64,000 nucleotides of DNA from Tumebacillus avium (GCF_002162355.1 NZ_CP021434.1:2766501-2830500), one strand, 5' to 3'; shown: positions 9,127-17,357, numbered from the stretch's first letter. Notes: generated from the sequence alone by a model not told the origin. Translations and numbers: made by a program.

Positions 9127-9137
9127 GCATAACAAAA

Positions 9138-9168
9138 AGAGCAGCCGCTTAGGGGCTGCTCTTTTTTA
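9138..9168. terminator. Bidirectional intrinsic terminator
   Basis: A 9-bp stem AGAGCAGCC/GGCTGCTCT flanked by A- and T-runs, between ltaS and a convergent gene. Confidence 0.85.
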
Positions 9169-9702
9169 TTTCTCTTCCAACAGCACAGTCAGGTATTCGG
9201 TCAGCCGATAGACGCGCTTGCCGCCGCTGAAAAACAAGAGCGGAAGGCCGCGCACCGCCATCTTGCCCAAGATCAGCAGCTCTTCCCACGTCTCGACCAC
9301 CGCCCCGCGCAAGTCGGGGTCGAGGCTTGGCGAGACGTGAATCACGCCCGCTTCGGCGAGCAGGTGGCGGCAGCGCTCAGCGTCGGGCAGCATCCACTCG
9401 CGCAGCATGTTTGGCTCCCACCAGTTGGACAGCTCCGGCGTGACGATCGCCGGGAGCAGCAGGTGTTCGCGGCTCTGCAGCCAGTTGAAAAAGCGCTCCT
9501 CATATTCCAGCCACTCTGCCACCGTGAGCGGCCGATCCGCATGCGGATTGTCGACCGCGTCCAAGCCCCAGCCTTTGTAAAAATCGGACTGGCCGATGTT
9601 TTGCACAAACCAAAACTGACGCGGCGCCTCCTTCTCCTCCCAGCTGTAAAAATCGTACACGGCCAAGATCGCCAACAGCTCTTGCGTGTAAAGTTTCCGC
9701 AT
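9166..9702 (-). CDS. Hypothetical protein
   Basis: A 178-aa Trp- and Leu-rich soluble protein (segments such as FYSWEEKEAPRQFWFVQN and ELSNWWEPNMLREWM) not assignable to a family from sequence alone. There is no signal peptide or membrane segment. The start at 9702 lies one base past the M20 peptidase stop (TAAGATG), so it is probably translated by coupling; longer in-frame extensions run inside the upstream gene and look like shadow. Function unknown. Confidence 0.7.
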   Translation of the reverse strand: MRKLYTQELLAILAVYDFYSWEEKEAPRQFWFVQNIGQSDFYKGWGLDAVDNPHADRPLTVAEWLEYEERFFNWLQSREHLLLPAIVTPELSNWWEPNMLREWMLPDAERCRHLLAEAGVIHVSPSLDPDLRGAVVETWEELLILGKMAVRGLPLLFFSGGKRVYRLTEYLTVLLEEK

Positions 9703-9703
9703 C

Positions 9704-10840
9704 TTACAGCGTCGCGAACAACCGCAGCAGGAGGGCGATGCGGCGCGGGATCTCATTGACAACGATATGCTCATGCGAGGCGTGTGCGCCGTCGCCGACC
9801 GGGCCAAGCCCGTCGAGGATCGGGATGCCGGCCAGCGCCGCCACGTTGCCGTCACTGACGCCGCCCACGCCGATCTCTTTCAGCGCAAAGCCTTCCTGCT
9901 TCGCCTGCTCCACCGCGTGATGATAGAGCCGCTCTGTGCCTGCTGTGCGCTCCATCGGGAACTTGTCGACTTCGCCGCTGACATGGAGTTCCGCGCCGGG
10001 CAGGACTGGTTTTAACTCTGCAAACAGCTTTGTTACGCGCTCCGACTCCGCCGCCGTCTGCACGCGCACATCGACGACCATCTCGGCATGCTCCGGCACC
10101 ACGTTAAACGTCGTGCCGCCGATGATCTTGCCGACCGACAGCGTCGTGCCCGCTTCGTAGTTGGTCCAGCCTTGGATGGTCACGATCTGATGGGCCAGCT
10201 CGGCGATGGCGTTGATGCCAATCTTGTGCTCATTGCCGGCATGTGCGGCCCGCCCTTTGGCGCGGACGGTAAACACGCCGCCGCCTTTGCGTGAAGTCTT
10301 CAGATAGCCGTCACCGTAGCAGGGCTCGATGACCAAGGCCAAGGCGCTTTTGTTCGCTTCTGCCACGATCGGCTCCGACCCGGACGGGGAGCCGATCTCT
10401 TCGTCGGTGTTCCAGAGGAAGACGAGTTTCTTCTGCGGCTGCACACCCTGCTCGATCATCGCCTTGAGCGCAAAATAGGAAAACACGATGCCCGACTTCA
10501 TGTCATACGTGCCCGGCCCGTACGCTTTGCCGTCTTCGATGCGCCATGGCTCGACAGCGAGTGTCCCGACGTCTTTGACCGTGTCAAAATGGCCGAGCAC
10601 CAGAATCTGCTCTTCGCCTTCCCCATATGTAACGCGCAGCTGATCCCCCTGCACCGCCTGCGGGATCTTCTCCACCGTGCAGCCCAGCGCCGCGAACCGC
10701 GCTGCGATCACTTCGCCCAGCGCGTCGATCCGCGCCTTGTCCTGCGAAGGCGTCTCCATCTCCACGTACAGTTGCAACTCCGCCAGCACATCGTCCAACT
10801 GACCTTCAAAATACTGCGTCCAATTCTGTTCCACTGTCAT
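9704..10840 (-). CDS. M20 family metallopeptidase (carboxypeptidase G2-like)
   Basis: A 378-aa di-zinc peptidase. Metal ligands are recognisable: His and Asp in VLGHFDTVKD, the bridging Asp in YGPGTYDMKSG, catalytic and ligand Glu residues in NTDEEIGSPSG, and a C-terminal His in GAHASHEH. The dimerisation insert lies in the middle. The family hydrolyses C-terminal Glu or dipeptides and amidated amino acids. ATG at 10840 has AGAAGG 12 nt upstream; an in-frame GTG at 10849 lies too close to that SD. Operon with the downstream hypothetical gene. Confidence 0.88.
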   Translation of the reverse strand: MTVEQNWTQYFEGQLDDVLAELQLYVEMETPSQDKARIDALGEVIAARFAALGCTVEKIPQAVQGDQLRVTYGEGEEQILVLGHFDTVKDVGTLAVEPWRIEDGKAYGPGTYDMKSGIVFSYFALKAMIEQGVQPQKKLVFLWNTDEEIGSPSGSEPIVAEANKSALALVIEPCYGDGYLKTSRKGGGVFTVRAKGRAAHAGNEHKIGINAIAELAHQIVTIQGWTNYEAGTTLSVGKIIGGTTFNVVPEHAEMVVDVRVQTAAESERVTKLFAELKPVLPGAELHVSGEVDKFPMERTAGTERLYHHAVEQAKQEGFALKEIGVGGVSDGNVAALAGIPILDGLGPVGDGAHASHEHIVVNEIPRRIALLLRLFATL

Positions 10841-10929
10841 TTGAGTCACCGACCTTCTTTCCTCGTTCTGGATACCTTTATCATACCCTGATGCAAACTA
10901 TCAGAAAAGTTTTATATAAATCGAAACTA

Positions 10930-10959
10930 TTGCATGTTTATGCATTTTGGGTGTATGAT
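10930..10959 (+). promoter_or_regulatory. Promoter of amino-acid ABC operon, with a small palindrome
   Basis: TTGCAT, 18 nt, TATGAT. The -35 overlaps TGCAT-GTTT-ATGCA (10931-10944), a 5-bp inverted repeat that could be an operator; the regulator is unknown. Confidence 0.5.
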
Positions 10960-11034
10960 ACAAAACGTTATTCATGAAATGCGCATCCTTATCGCATATT
11001 AAAATACAGCACTGATTCCAGGAGGTAACATCTA

Positions 11035-11811
11035 ATGAAAACTTTCAAATCTCTCTGCACGATCGCACTGACCGCAGTGCTTGCACTGGGCACCGTCGCA
11101 TGCGGCACCGATGACAACGCGAACACCGGCGGTGACACCGGCAAGAAGACCATTGTGATGGGCACGTCGGCCGACTACAAACCGTACGAGTTCCACGATA
11201 CCGCTAAAGGCGGCGAGGTCGCCGGATTTGACGTCGATATCGCGAAAAGCATCGCCGACCAACTCGGCTACCAGTTGGAGATCAAAGACATGGACTTCAA
11301 CGGCCTGATCCCGGCTTTGCAGGCCGGCACCGTCGATTTTGTCATGGCGGGCATGACCCCGACCGCAGAGCGCAAGCAAAGCGTCGACTTCTCCGACATC
11401 TACTATGAAGCGAAAAACACCATCGTCGCGAAAAAAGGCGCCAACCTGAAAACGGCTGAGACCCTCTCCGGCAAAAAAGTAGCGGTGCAGCTCGGCTCGA
11501 TCCAGGAAACGGCAGCGAAAGACATGAAAGGCCTGAACATCGTGCCGCTGAACAAGACCGGCGAGATCATCCAGGAGATCAAAGCGGGCCGCGTGGACGC
11601 AGCGATCATCGAAGACACGGTGGCAAAAGGCTTCGTGCAAGCCAACCCGGATCTGGAATTCAACACGATCCCGAACACCGAAGAAGCGGGCTCGGCGATC
11701 GCCTTCCCGAAAAACTCGAAAATCACCGCCGACTTCAACAAAGCGCTGCAAGGAATGAAAACCAGCGGACAGATCGACTCGTTTGCGAAAAAATGGTTTG
11801 ATGCAGAATAA
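11035..11811 (+). CDS. Polar amino-acid ABC transporter, substrate-binding lipoprotein
   Basis: A 258-aa family-3 solute-binding protein. A lipoprotein signal peptide ends at lipobox GTVAC with Cys near residue 22. The mature domain shows the class pattern DYKPYEFHD, GFDVDIAKSIADQLGY, DFNGLIPALQAGTVDFVMAGMTPT. It delivers a polar amino acid to the permease encoded next. Basic amino acids such as arginine are plausible, but ligand residues cannot be assigned by eye. SD is AGGAGGT. First gene of a three-gene operon. Confidence 0.9.
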   Translation: MKTFKSLCTIALTAVLALGTVACGTDDNANTGGDTGKKTIVMGTSADYKPYEFHDTAKGGEVAGFDVDIAKSIADQLGYQLEIKDMDFNGLIPALQAGTVDFVMAGMTPTAERKQSVDFSDIYYEAKNTIVAKKGANLKTAETLSGKKVAVQLGSIQETAAKDMKGLNIVPLNKTGEIIQEIKAGRVDAAIIEDTVAKGFVQANPDLEFNTIPNTEEAGSAIAFPKNSKITADFNKALQGMKTSGQIDSFAKKWFDAE

Positions 11812-11831
11812 CTTCGGGGCGGTGACGGGGC

Positions 11832-12491
11832 ATGGACCTCAATTTTGAACGCATCGTGCCCTCTATCCCTTATATGCTCGAAGGGATAAAGGTCACCCTG
11901 CAATTCACCCTTCTCTCCGCGTTTTTCGGTTTTCTGTGGGGGACGGTGTTATCTTTATTCAAGATTTCGAATATCAAAGTGCTGCGCTGGTTTGGCATCG
12001 CCTACACCTCGATCTTTCGCGGCACGCCGCTGATCCTGCAACTGACCTTGGTCTACTTTGCCACACCGCAGCTGACCGGCTATCAGATCACGGCGCTGGA
12101 AGCGGGCGTGCTGGCCTTTTCGCTGAACTCGGCAGCCTACATCTCGGAGACGATCCGCGCCGGCATCCTGGCGGTGGACAAAGGGCAGCGCGAAGCTGCA
12201 TTGGCGCTGGGTGTACCGTACCGGCGGATGATGTTCGACATCATTTTGCCGCAAGCGTTGAAAAACATCTTACCTGCGCTGGTCAATGAGAGCATCGCTT
12301 TGCTCAAAGAGTCGGCGCTGGTCTCGACGATCGGTGCGGCCGACGTGCTGCGCCGGGCGACGATCGTCGGGGCGGAGAAGTATATTTATTTCGAACCGCT
12401 GATCGTGGCCGGGATCATCTATTATGTGATGGTGATGGCGCTGACGTTTGGCGCAAGGCTCTTGGAGAGGAGGCTGCGGCGCAGTGATTAA
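11832..12491 (+). CDS. Amino-acid ABC transporter permease
   Basis: A 219-aa HisM/GlnP-type inner-membrane permease with about five membrane helices and the EAA-like loop [25 protein letters not shown] that contacts the ATPase. It begins 20 nt after the binding-protein stop and overlaps the ATPase gene by 8 nt. It probably works as a homodimer, since only one permease gene is present. Confidence 0.92.
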   Translation: MDLNFERIVPSIPYMLEGIKVTLQFTLLSAFFGFLWGTVLSLFKISNIKVLRWFGIAYTSIFRGTPLILQLTLVYFATPQLTGYQITALEAGVLAFSLNSAAYISETIRAGILAVDKGQREAALALGVPYRRMMFDIILPQALKNILPALVNESIALLKESALVSTIGAADVLRRATIVGAEKYIYFEPLIVAGIIYYVMVMALTFGARLLERRLRRSD

Positions 12492-13209
12492 GGCGGACAA
12501 GCTCTATAAATCGTTTGGCAAGCTGGACGTGTTGAAAGACATCTCCACCGAGATCAAAAAAGGGGAGGTCGTCGCGATCATCGGCCCGTCCGGGTCGGGG
12601 AAGTCGACCTTCCTGCGCTGCCTCAACCTGCTGGAGATGCCGACGTCAGGCAAGATCTACATCGACGGCAAAGACATCACCAACGCCGGCAAAAACGAGA
12701 TCATGAAAGTCCGGCAAAATGTCGGCATGGTGTTCCAGCATTTTCACCTCTTTCCACACATGACGGTGCTGGGCAACATGACGTATGCGCCGATCAAAGT
12801 CAAAGGCCTGTCCAAAGATCAAGCGCGGGAAAAAGCGCGCGAGTTGCTGGGGCGCGTCGGGCTCGCCGACAAAGCGGATGTCTACCCGACCAAGCTGTCC
12901 GGCGGGCAAAAGCAGCGCGTGGCGATTGCGCGTTCGCTGGCGATGGAGCCGGAAGCGCTCCTGTTCGACGAGCCGACCTCGGCGCTCGACCCGGAGATGG
13001 TCAAAGAGGTGCTTGATGTCATGAAGTCGCTCGCCACCACCGGCATCACGATGGCGATCGTCACGCACGAGATGGGATTTGCCCGCGAAGTGGCCGACCG
13101 CATCTTGTTCCTCGATGAAGGGCGGCTGGTGGAAGACCGCACGCCGGATGAGTTTTTCACGAATCCGCAGAGTGACCGGGCGAAACAGTTTTTGCAAAAG
13201 ATGCTGTAA
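12484..13209 (+). CDS. Amino-acid ABC transporter ATP-binding protein
   Basis: A 241-aa GlnQ/HisP-type ATPase: Walker [11 protein letters not shown]-loop region [17 protein letters not shown], signature LSGGQKQR, Walker [14 protein letters not shown] and the switch His in [11 protein letters not shown] start at 12484 follows GGAGAGGAGG inside the permease gene; the 8-nt overlap indicates coupling. It energises uptake by the two upstream proteins. Confidence 0.93.
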   Translation: MIKADKLYKSFGKLDVLKDISTEIKKGEVVAIIGPSGSGKSTFLRCLNLLEMPTSGKIYIDGKDITNAGKNEIMKVRQNVGMVFQHFHLFPHMTVLGNMTYAPIKVKGLSKDQAREKARELLGRVGLADKADVYPTKLSGGQKQRVAIARSLAMEPEALLFDEPTSALDPEMVKEVLDVMKSLATTGITMAIVTHEMGFAREVADRILFLDEGRLVEDRTPDEFFTNPQSDRAKQFLQKML

Positions 13210-13214
13210 GTTCT

Positions 13215-13261
13215 CACCCTCAGCACCCGTTCATAAAAGACGGGTATGGGGGTGTTTTTTT
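13215..13261 (+). terminator. Two-part hairpin with T-run at end of ABC operon
   Basis: An outer stem CACCC/GGGTG and inner stem ACCCGT/ACGGGT are followed by seven T. The ATG of the next gene begins immediately after the T-run, and its only SD-like stretch (GGGGGTG) is the 3' arm of this hairpin. Confidence 0.65.
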
Positions 13262-13999
13262 ATGCGGGGAAACTTGGTGCTGGCAGGCGGCGCGCTGCGC
13301 GAGGACAATGCCGAGGTGTACGGCAAGATCATAGAGCTGGCCGGGGGCGTGGGACGGGCGAAGATCGGCATCATTACGGCTGCGTCCGAGCCGGAGGATG
13401 CGGAAGCGAACGGGGCGTACTACCGGGAGCTGTTTGCAGAACGGTACGGTGCGCTGGAGGCGGAGTGGGTTCCGCTGCATGCAGGGCAGATCGGGCGGCG
13501 GGACGATCCGGCGCTGCTGGAGTTGTTGCGCACGCGGACGGCGTTCTTTCTGGGCGGGGGCGATCAGTCGAAGATCGTGGAGTGCCTGCTGAATCCCGAT
13601 CACACGGACAGCTTGGCGATGGCTGTGATCCGCTCCGCTTTTGAAAAAGGCGCTCTGGTCGCCGGCACATCGGCGGGTGCGGTGGTGCAGTCGGCCGGCC
13701 CGATGGTGACGAGCGGCGCAGGGCCGGAAGACGTGACCTGGAATCCGCGCGGCGGGCTGGGCTTGTTCCCGTATGGGCTGCTCGATTCGCATTTCAGCGA
13801 ACGGGAGCGGCTGGCGCGGATGTTGCACATGGCGCAGGAAACAGGGTGGCAGCGGGTGTACGGAATCGATGAGGATACGGCGCTGATCGTCAGCGGAGAG
13901 CAAGGGACGGTGCGCGGGCGGAATCAGGTGGTGGTCGCTGAAGCAGGAGATGGAGGAGGCGTGAAGCGATATTCAAGCGGAGACGTCATCGAGCTGTAA
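13262..13999 (+). CDS. Cyanophycinase-like S51 serine peptidase
   Basis: A 245-aa class-I-glutamine-amidotransferase-like peptidase of family S51. The nucleophile elbow is GTSAGAVVQS (Ser near residue 139), preceded by FFLGGGDQSKIVE and followed by DSHFSERERLARM and YGIDEDTALIV, as in cyanophycinases and related dipeptidases. Cyanophycinase hydrolyses the Asp-Arg polymer cyanophycin to beta-Asp-Arg dipeptides; some relatives act on other isopeptides. No cyanophycin synthetase is in the window. The start directly abuts the terminator of the ABC operon. Confidence 0.8.
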   Translation: MRGNLVLAGGALREDNAEVYGKIIELAGGVGRAKIGIITAASEPEDAEANGAYYRELFAERYGALEAEWVPLHAGQIGRRDDPALLELLRTRTAFFLGGGDQSKIVECLLNPDHTDSLAMAVIRSAFEKGALVAGTSAGAVVQSAGPMVTSGAGPEDVTWNPRGGLGLFPYGLLDSHFSERERLARMLHMAQETGWQRVYGIDEDTALIVSGEQGTVRGRNQVVVAEAGDGGGVKRYSSGDVIEL

Positions 14000-14028
14000 G
14001 AGATGAAGGTAGTCGTGCAGGTAAAGAA

Positions 14029-14055
14029 GAGACGACCGCTTGGGGCGGTCGTCTC
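14029..14055 (-). terminator. Intrinsic terminator
   Basis: An 11-bp stem GAGACGACCGC/GCGGTCGTCTC between the cyanophycinase-like gene and the convergent secreted-protein gene; the pyrimidine-rich tail is on the minus strand. Confidence 0.75.
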
Positions 14056-14062
14056 GTGGAAC

Positions 14063-14515
14063 TTACAAGTAAGCGCGCAGGTGGTACGGCGCTTGCGGGT
14101 TGAACGAGCCGTTTTGGCTGCTGACAAACATATAGTAGACTTGTCCGGCTACGAGGTTGAGCGAGACGAATTCCGGGTTGTTGCCCGGTTGCGGAGCGGC
14201 CAGCCAAGTGGAGGTTACCGGGTCCCAGACGCGAAGAATATAGTCGGAACCAACCGGGATCTTGTCGAGCACGACGCGAGCCGCGCCTTTTGCCGGTGCA
14301 ACAAAACGGTAGAAGTCGCGGTCGGACGGGTTCGCGATGAAGCCGAAGATGTCGTCGTTGACGAACACCCCTTCTGCGATCGTTTGTGCATCGTTCATGC
14401 CGCTTACTGTGTTCGGTTCAGCCTCCCAGTACGTTGCAGCCAGCGCAGTGCCGCCGCCAACGGTCAAAACAGCTGCTGCCGTGATGCCGACGAGTGCCTT
14501 TTTCATCAGTTTCAT
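14063..14515 (-). CDS. Small secreted protein with PPC-like domain
   Basis: A 150-aa protein with a Sec signal peptide (MKLMKKALVGITAAAVL..., cleavage near TALAA). The mature part looks like one bacterial pre-peptidase C-terminal (PPC) beta-sandwich: FGFIANPSDRDFYRF, YILRVWDP, then LVAGQVYYMFVSS. PPC domains are usually attached to secreted proteases; here it stands alone. It has its own promoter and terminator, and is similar in layout to the next gene. Function unknown; likely extracellular. Confidence 0.75.
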   Translation of the reverse strand: MKLMKKALVGITAAAVLTVGGGTALAATYWEAEPNTVSGMNDAQTIAEGVFVNDDIFGFIANPSDRDFYRFVAPAKGAARVVLDKIPVGSDYILRVWDPVTSTWLAAPQPGNNPEFVSLNLVAGQVYYMFVSSQNGSFNPQAPYHLRAYL

Positions 14516-14576
14516 TTGGATAGACTCCCTTTCTCTAGTAGGATTATTTTTATGTGAAAATCATAGTTGTAATTTA

Positions 14577-14605
14577 ATTTTACAAATTATTGTGTGATGA
14601 GTCAA
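14577..14605 (-). promoter_or_regulatory. SigA-type promoter for the secreted protein at 14063-14515
   Basis: On the minus strand: TTGACT, 17 nt, TAAAAT. Confidence 0.65.
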
Positions 14606-14655
14606 GGTTACATTTTAATGATGTGGTTTACTTTTAATAGGTCGATATAAAAGAA

Positions 14656-14678
14656 GACGACCGCACAGAGCGGTCGTC
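14656..14678 (-). terminator. Intrinsic terminator
   Basis: A 9-bp stem GACGACCGC/GCGGTCGTC downstream of the 141-aa secreted protein; nearly the same stem sequence as the terminator of the neighbouring paralogue-like gene. Confidence 0.75.
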
Positions 14679-14687
14679 GTGTCGCTT

Positions 14688-15113
14688 TTAGAAATAATGG
14701 AAGGAAGAGAGGCGATATTCTTTGCCTTTGTCATTGAGGCCAAATACGCGCACATAATAGGTTTCGCCGTAGGTCAGCGGCATGTCGATCAGCCCGGTGC
14801 CGTCATCGGAGTAATGTTCGCCGGTCGCCTTGTTGGTGACGGTGAAGCTGTAGTTGCCGGCCGTTTCGATGTACAGCTCAGCGTACAAGGAATTTTGAGC
14901 GGTGAATGTGAAGACGTCAGCATCGGTGTAGGTGCCGATGTAGCCGGTCACGCTGTCGCCAATGCTGTACCCTTCCGCGGTGGCGTAGGTGTCATTGGCG
15001 CCCGAACCGTTGCTCGCTTCCAGTTCGGTGCTCGCTGCCAGTGCCGTTTGTGCACCGGTGGCGAGGACTGCGGTCATGGCGATGGTGAGCAGTGTTTTTT
15101 TGCGCAGATTCAT
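14688..15113 (-). CDS. Small secreted protein with PPC-like domain
   Basis: A 141-aa protein with a Sec signal peptide (MNLRKKTLLTIAMTAVLATG..., predicted cut near ALAAS). The mature portion has PPC-like strands: VTGYIGTYTDADVFTF, ELYIETAGNYSFTV and LTYGETYYVRVFGLN. It resembles the 150-aa neighbour in size, topology and terminator sequence, suggesting ancient duplication, although identity is low. Extracellular role unknown. ATG start with GGGAGG upstream. Confidence 0.75.
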   Translation of the reverse strand: MNLRKKTLLTIAMTAVLATGAQTALAASTELEASNGSGANDTYATAEGYSIGDSVTGYIGTYTDADVFTFTAQNSLYAELYIETAGNYSFTVTNKATGEHYSDDGTGLIDMPLTYGETYYVRVFGLNDKGKEYRLSSFHYF

Positions 15114-15153
15114 TTTTATTAGCCTCCCGTTATTGCATTTATTTCATGTTTAA

Positions 15154-15182
15154 ATAATAAATGAATCTAGCAAGTAGGTCAA
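15154..15182 (-). promoter_or_regulatory. SigA-type promoter for the secreted protein at 14688-15113
   Basis: On the minus strand: TTGACC, 17 nt, TATTAT, about 40 nt upstream of the start. Confidence 0.65.
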
Positions 15183-15710
15183 TCATTTTCCGGTCAGTCT
15201 CTCGCCGGTTTTAAAACTAAGGATCATCGTCTCATCGTTGGCAAAAGTCACGTGCCAGCCGAAACGTTCTTCGGGAAATTGCGGGAGGTTGATCGGGGCA
15301 AGCGAGATCAGCGGCGCGGTGCCAGGTGGCGCAAGCGGAGTGACTTTTTCGCGAATCGCGTATTCGGAGACGCCTTCTTTGAGCAGCACGGAGGCGATAA
15401 GTTTTACCTGTTTGGTCGACAGGTCACGGACCAGCCAGACCGCTTTGTCCTCGCCATTGCTGTCTGTCCCTGTCACCAATAGGTAGGCGGGGCCGTAAGG
15501 AACAAAGCGAATCGGAACGGCCTTACGATTCCTGACAGTGGCGAGCAGTTGATGATCCTCAATAAATTGCTGCGCCTCCAGATCGGAAGGCACACCGGTA
15601 TCCCCGGTCACAGGCGGGGTCGCAGGTTTAAGTGTGAAGTTGAGCAGAAGAAAGAGCCCAAACAGGCAGATCAGGAACAGCGAAGGCTTCCAGAGCAGTT
15701 TCATGTTCAT
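15183..15710 (-). CDS. Membrane-anchored hypothetical protein
   Basis: A 175-aa protein with one N-terminal hydrophobic segment (about residues 8-28, LFLICLFGLFLLLNF) and a soluble remainder that would lie outside the cell. No family recognised. The SD AGGAGGGA precedes the ATG at 15710. It lies downstream of the quorum-sensing pair on the same strand, separated from it by a strong terminator. Confidence 0.65.
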   Translation of the reverse strand: MNMKLLWKPSLFLICLFGLFLLLNFTLKPATPPVTGDTGVPSDLEAQQFIEDHQLLATVRNRKAVPIRFVPYGPAYLLVTGTDSNGEDKAVWLVRDLSTKQVKLIASVLLKEGVSEYAIREKVTPLAPPGTAPLISLAPINLPQFPEERFGWHVTFANDETMILSFKTGERLTGK

Positions 15711-15763
15711 CCCTCCTGAAAGAAAGACTCCGGATGGGGGAATTTGGTTTCAACACAAAATAG

Positions 15764-15783
15764 CCCTCGTCACAAGACGAGGG
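15764..15783 (-). terminator. Intrinsic terminator of the regulator-peptide operon
   Basis: A perfect 8-bp stem CCCTCGTC/GACGAGGG with a 4-nt loop, followed on the minus strand by CTATTTT, 10 nt after the peptide stop codon. Confidence 0.85.
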
Positions 15784-15793
15784 TCGATTCTTA

Positions 15794-15925
15794 CTATTGA
15801 GCAACAATACCTAACGGGAATACAGGGAGCGTGTCCGCAACGTGTGATGCGTTTTGAGTGGTTCCAATGGAGAAAGCCAAGCCTAATGTTAGGACTGCAA
15901 ACAATACAGCAAAACGTCTCTTCAT
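15794..15925 (-). CDS. Phr-like secreted signalling peptide precursor (43 aa)
   Basis: A small ORF directly downstream of an HTH-TPR regulator on the same strand. The SD AGGAGGG overlaps the regulator stop codon and sits 6 nt before the ATG at 15925; an earlier ATG at 15931 touches the SD and is unlikely. The product has a basic start (MKRR), a hydrophobic stretch of about 17 residues and a C-terminus HVADTLPVFPLGIVAQ. This is the design of Phr, PapR, NprX and AimP precursors, which are exported, trimmed to 5-10 residues, re-imported by Opp and bound by the TPR regulator. The mature peptide cannot be read from sequence; it probably lies in the last 10-13 residues. Confidence 0.78.
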   Translation of the reverse strand: MKRRFAVLFAVLTLGLAFSIGTTQNASHVADTLPVFPLGIVAQ

Positions 15926-15936
15926 TAACATCCCTC

Positions 15937-17112
15937 CTAATCGAAAAAGTCTGAATCAATTTCAGAAAACATTCTCCCCATTTTATAATACTTCATCAAT
16001 GAATCAGCGTCATCAATCGAGCTGTAGTAACGCATGAGATACTTGCAGGCGAGAAAACGAACCTCCAAGCTAAAGGTTGTGTTGTTGGTAACAGAATGAG
16101 CATATTTGGGATCGTCTTTAGAAAAGGAATATGCAATCAGGAGTTTCCCATATAAATCTGGATATTCTTTCGACGACTCCAGATGCTCTTCGACCATTTT
16201 GTTGGCAGTCTCGTGAGCCCGAAGTTTGATCAAGGTCTTTGCATACTCATTCACTGCAAAAATCCGATAGTACTTGTAGTGTTGTAAAAGTCCGATGGCT
16301 TGTGGAAGCAGTTTGGCAGCTTCTTGATACCTTTTCAGGACATATTCGAAGTGAGCGCAATTCACCAATGCGATACCTGTTTGCTCTTGATCGAATGCCA
16401 ACTGGTAATGTTCCAGTGAGAGATAGGCGTGTTTCTTTGCAAGTTCAAGATTTCCGCGTGCTTCAAACATTTTCATTCTTGTGTAGTGAACCAAACCTAT
16501 TGCACGAGGCTGCTCTGCGAAAACTGAATCGGCGACTTCAAGCATTCCCTCGATGTTGCTGAAATCTTTTCGGATAATATAGGTCAGCATCAAGTTGGCT
16601 GTTACAAGATGGAGCAGGTGGCTGTCGGAGTATTGTTCATATATGTTTTTGGCCAGCTCATGAGCGTGTAGCCAGGTTTGGTGCGCTTCTTCGTATTTTT
16701 GCTGCAAATATTGTACTCGGCCAACGTTGTTCAGACCAAACCCGCGTTCAGTCGCTCCAATTGAAAGGTGGAGGAGTTCGTCAGCGATCTCGCTTGCCTG
16801 AATCAACATCATTTTCGTTTGTGTTTTCCCCTGCAACAGTGCATGTAGTTGGTGCTCTTTTCTTACCGTATCCGTCTGTTTGATTCTTTCAACTGAAAGG
16901 CCAAGACCTTCCGCTATTATCTCAAGATCTGATGGGGCGATTCGTCTCGCCCCGTTCACCATAATGCGTAAGGTTTCGCGATTCATTCCAATACGATCCG
17001 CAAAAGCACGAATGCTGAACGCACCGCCTTTTTCGGCCAGTATCTCTGAAATTCGTCTTCCCAGAGGAACTCGGTTTGGTTCTAATGAAACCTTATTATC
17101 AAGAGTTGACAT
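15937..17112 (-). CDS. HTH-TPR quorum-sensing regulator (RRNPP type)
   Basis: A 391-aa protein. Residues about 16-75 form a helix-turn-helix of XRE/Cro type (RRISEILAEKG, FADRIGMNRETLRIMVNGARR). The rest is helical repeats of TPR type (NVGRVQYLQQKYEEAHQTW, AKKHAYLSLEHYQ, ALVNCAHFEYVLKRYQEAAKLL). Size and layout match PlcR, NprR and AimR, transcription factors controlled by a re-imported peptide. ATG at 17112 has GGAGGA 8 nt upstream. The peptide gene follows 11 nt after its stop. GC content is visibly lower than that of neighbouring genes, suggesting transfer. An imperfect palindrome lies 79 nt upstream of the start. No phage genes are nearby. Confidence 0.82.
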   Translation of the reverse strand: MSTLDNKVSLEPNRVPLGRRISEILAEKGGAFSIRAFADRIGMNRETLRIMVNGARRIAPSDLEIIAEGLGLSVERIKQTDTVRKEHQLHALLQGKTQTKMMLIQASEIADELLHLSIGATERGFGLNNVGRVQYLQQKYEEAHQTWLHAHELAKNIYEQYSDSHLLHLVTANLMLTYIIRKDFSNIEGMLEVADSVFAEQPRAIGLVHYTRMKMFEARGNLELAKKHAYLSLEHYQLAFDQEQTGIALVNCAHFEYVLKRYQEAAKLLPQAIGLLQHYKYYRIFAVNEYAKTLIKLRAHETANKMVEEHLESSKEYPDLYGKLLIAYSFSKDDPKYAHSVTNNTTFSLEVRFLACKYLMRYYSSIDDADSLMKYYKMGRMFSEIDSDFFD

Positions 17113-17190
17113 AGAATCATTCCTCCATTGGAGAATTCGTAATCATAATTGTAAGCAGAGTGTCAATTGCCTATCTTTTTCAATTATAAC

Positions 17191-17213
17191 GATATATTCA
17201 GTTACTGTATATC
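17191..17213. promoter_or_regulatory. Candidate operator between the regulator and the MFS gene
   Basis: Near-palindrome GATATATTCAGT-T-ACTGTATATC (one 2-nt bulge) in the 245-bp region between the divergent regulator and MFS genes. It could bind the HTH-TPR regulator; this is inference. Confidence 0.45.
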
Positions 17214-17357
17214 TTTTTAAGGTGATCTCGGGTTAAGAGATAGTTTGATTTTTATACAAATGAACAAATTGTAAGTTCGAAAGAATATTTGATGAATAAC
17301 AACAGTCAAACTTTTTGATAGAATGACGACATGATAGTAGAGGGGAAGTGAAGCGTC

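Noticed and set aside
15937-17112. Phage arbitrium system (AimR/AimP) inside a prophage
   Set aside because: Regulator shape fits, but no integrase, capsid, or other phage gene lies in the surrounding 20 kb.
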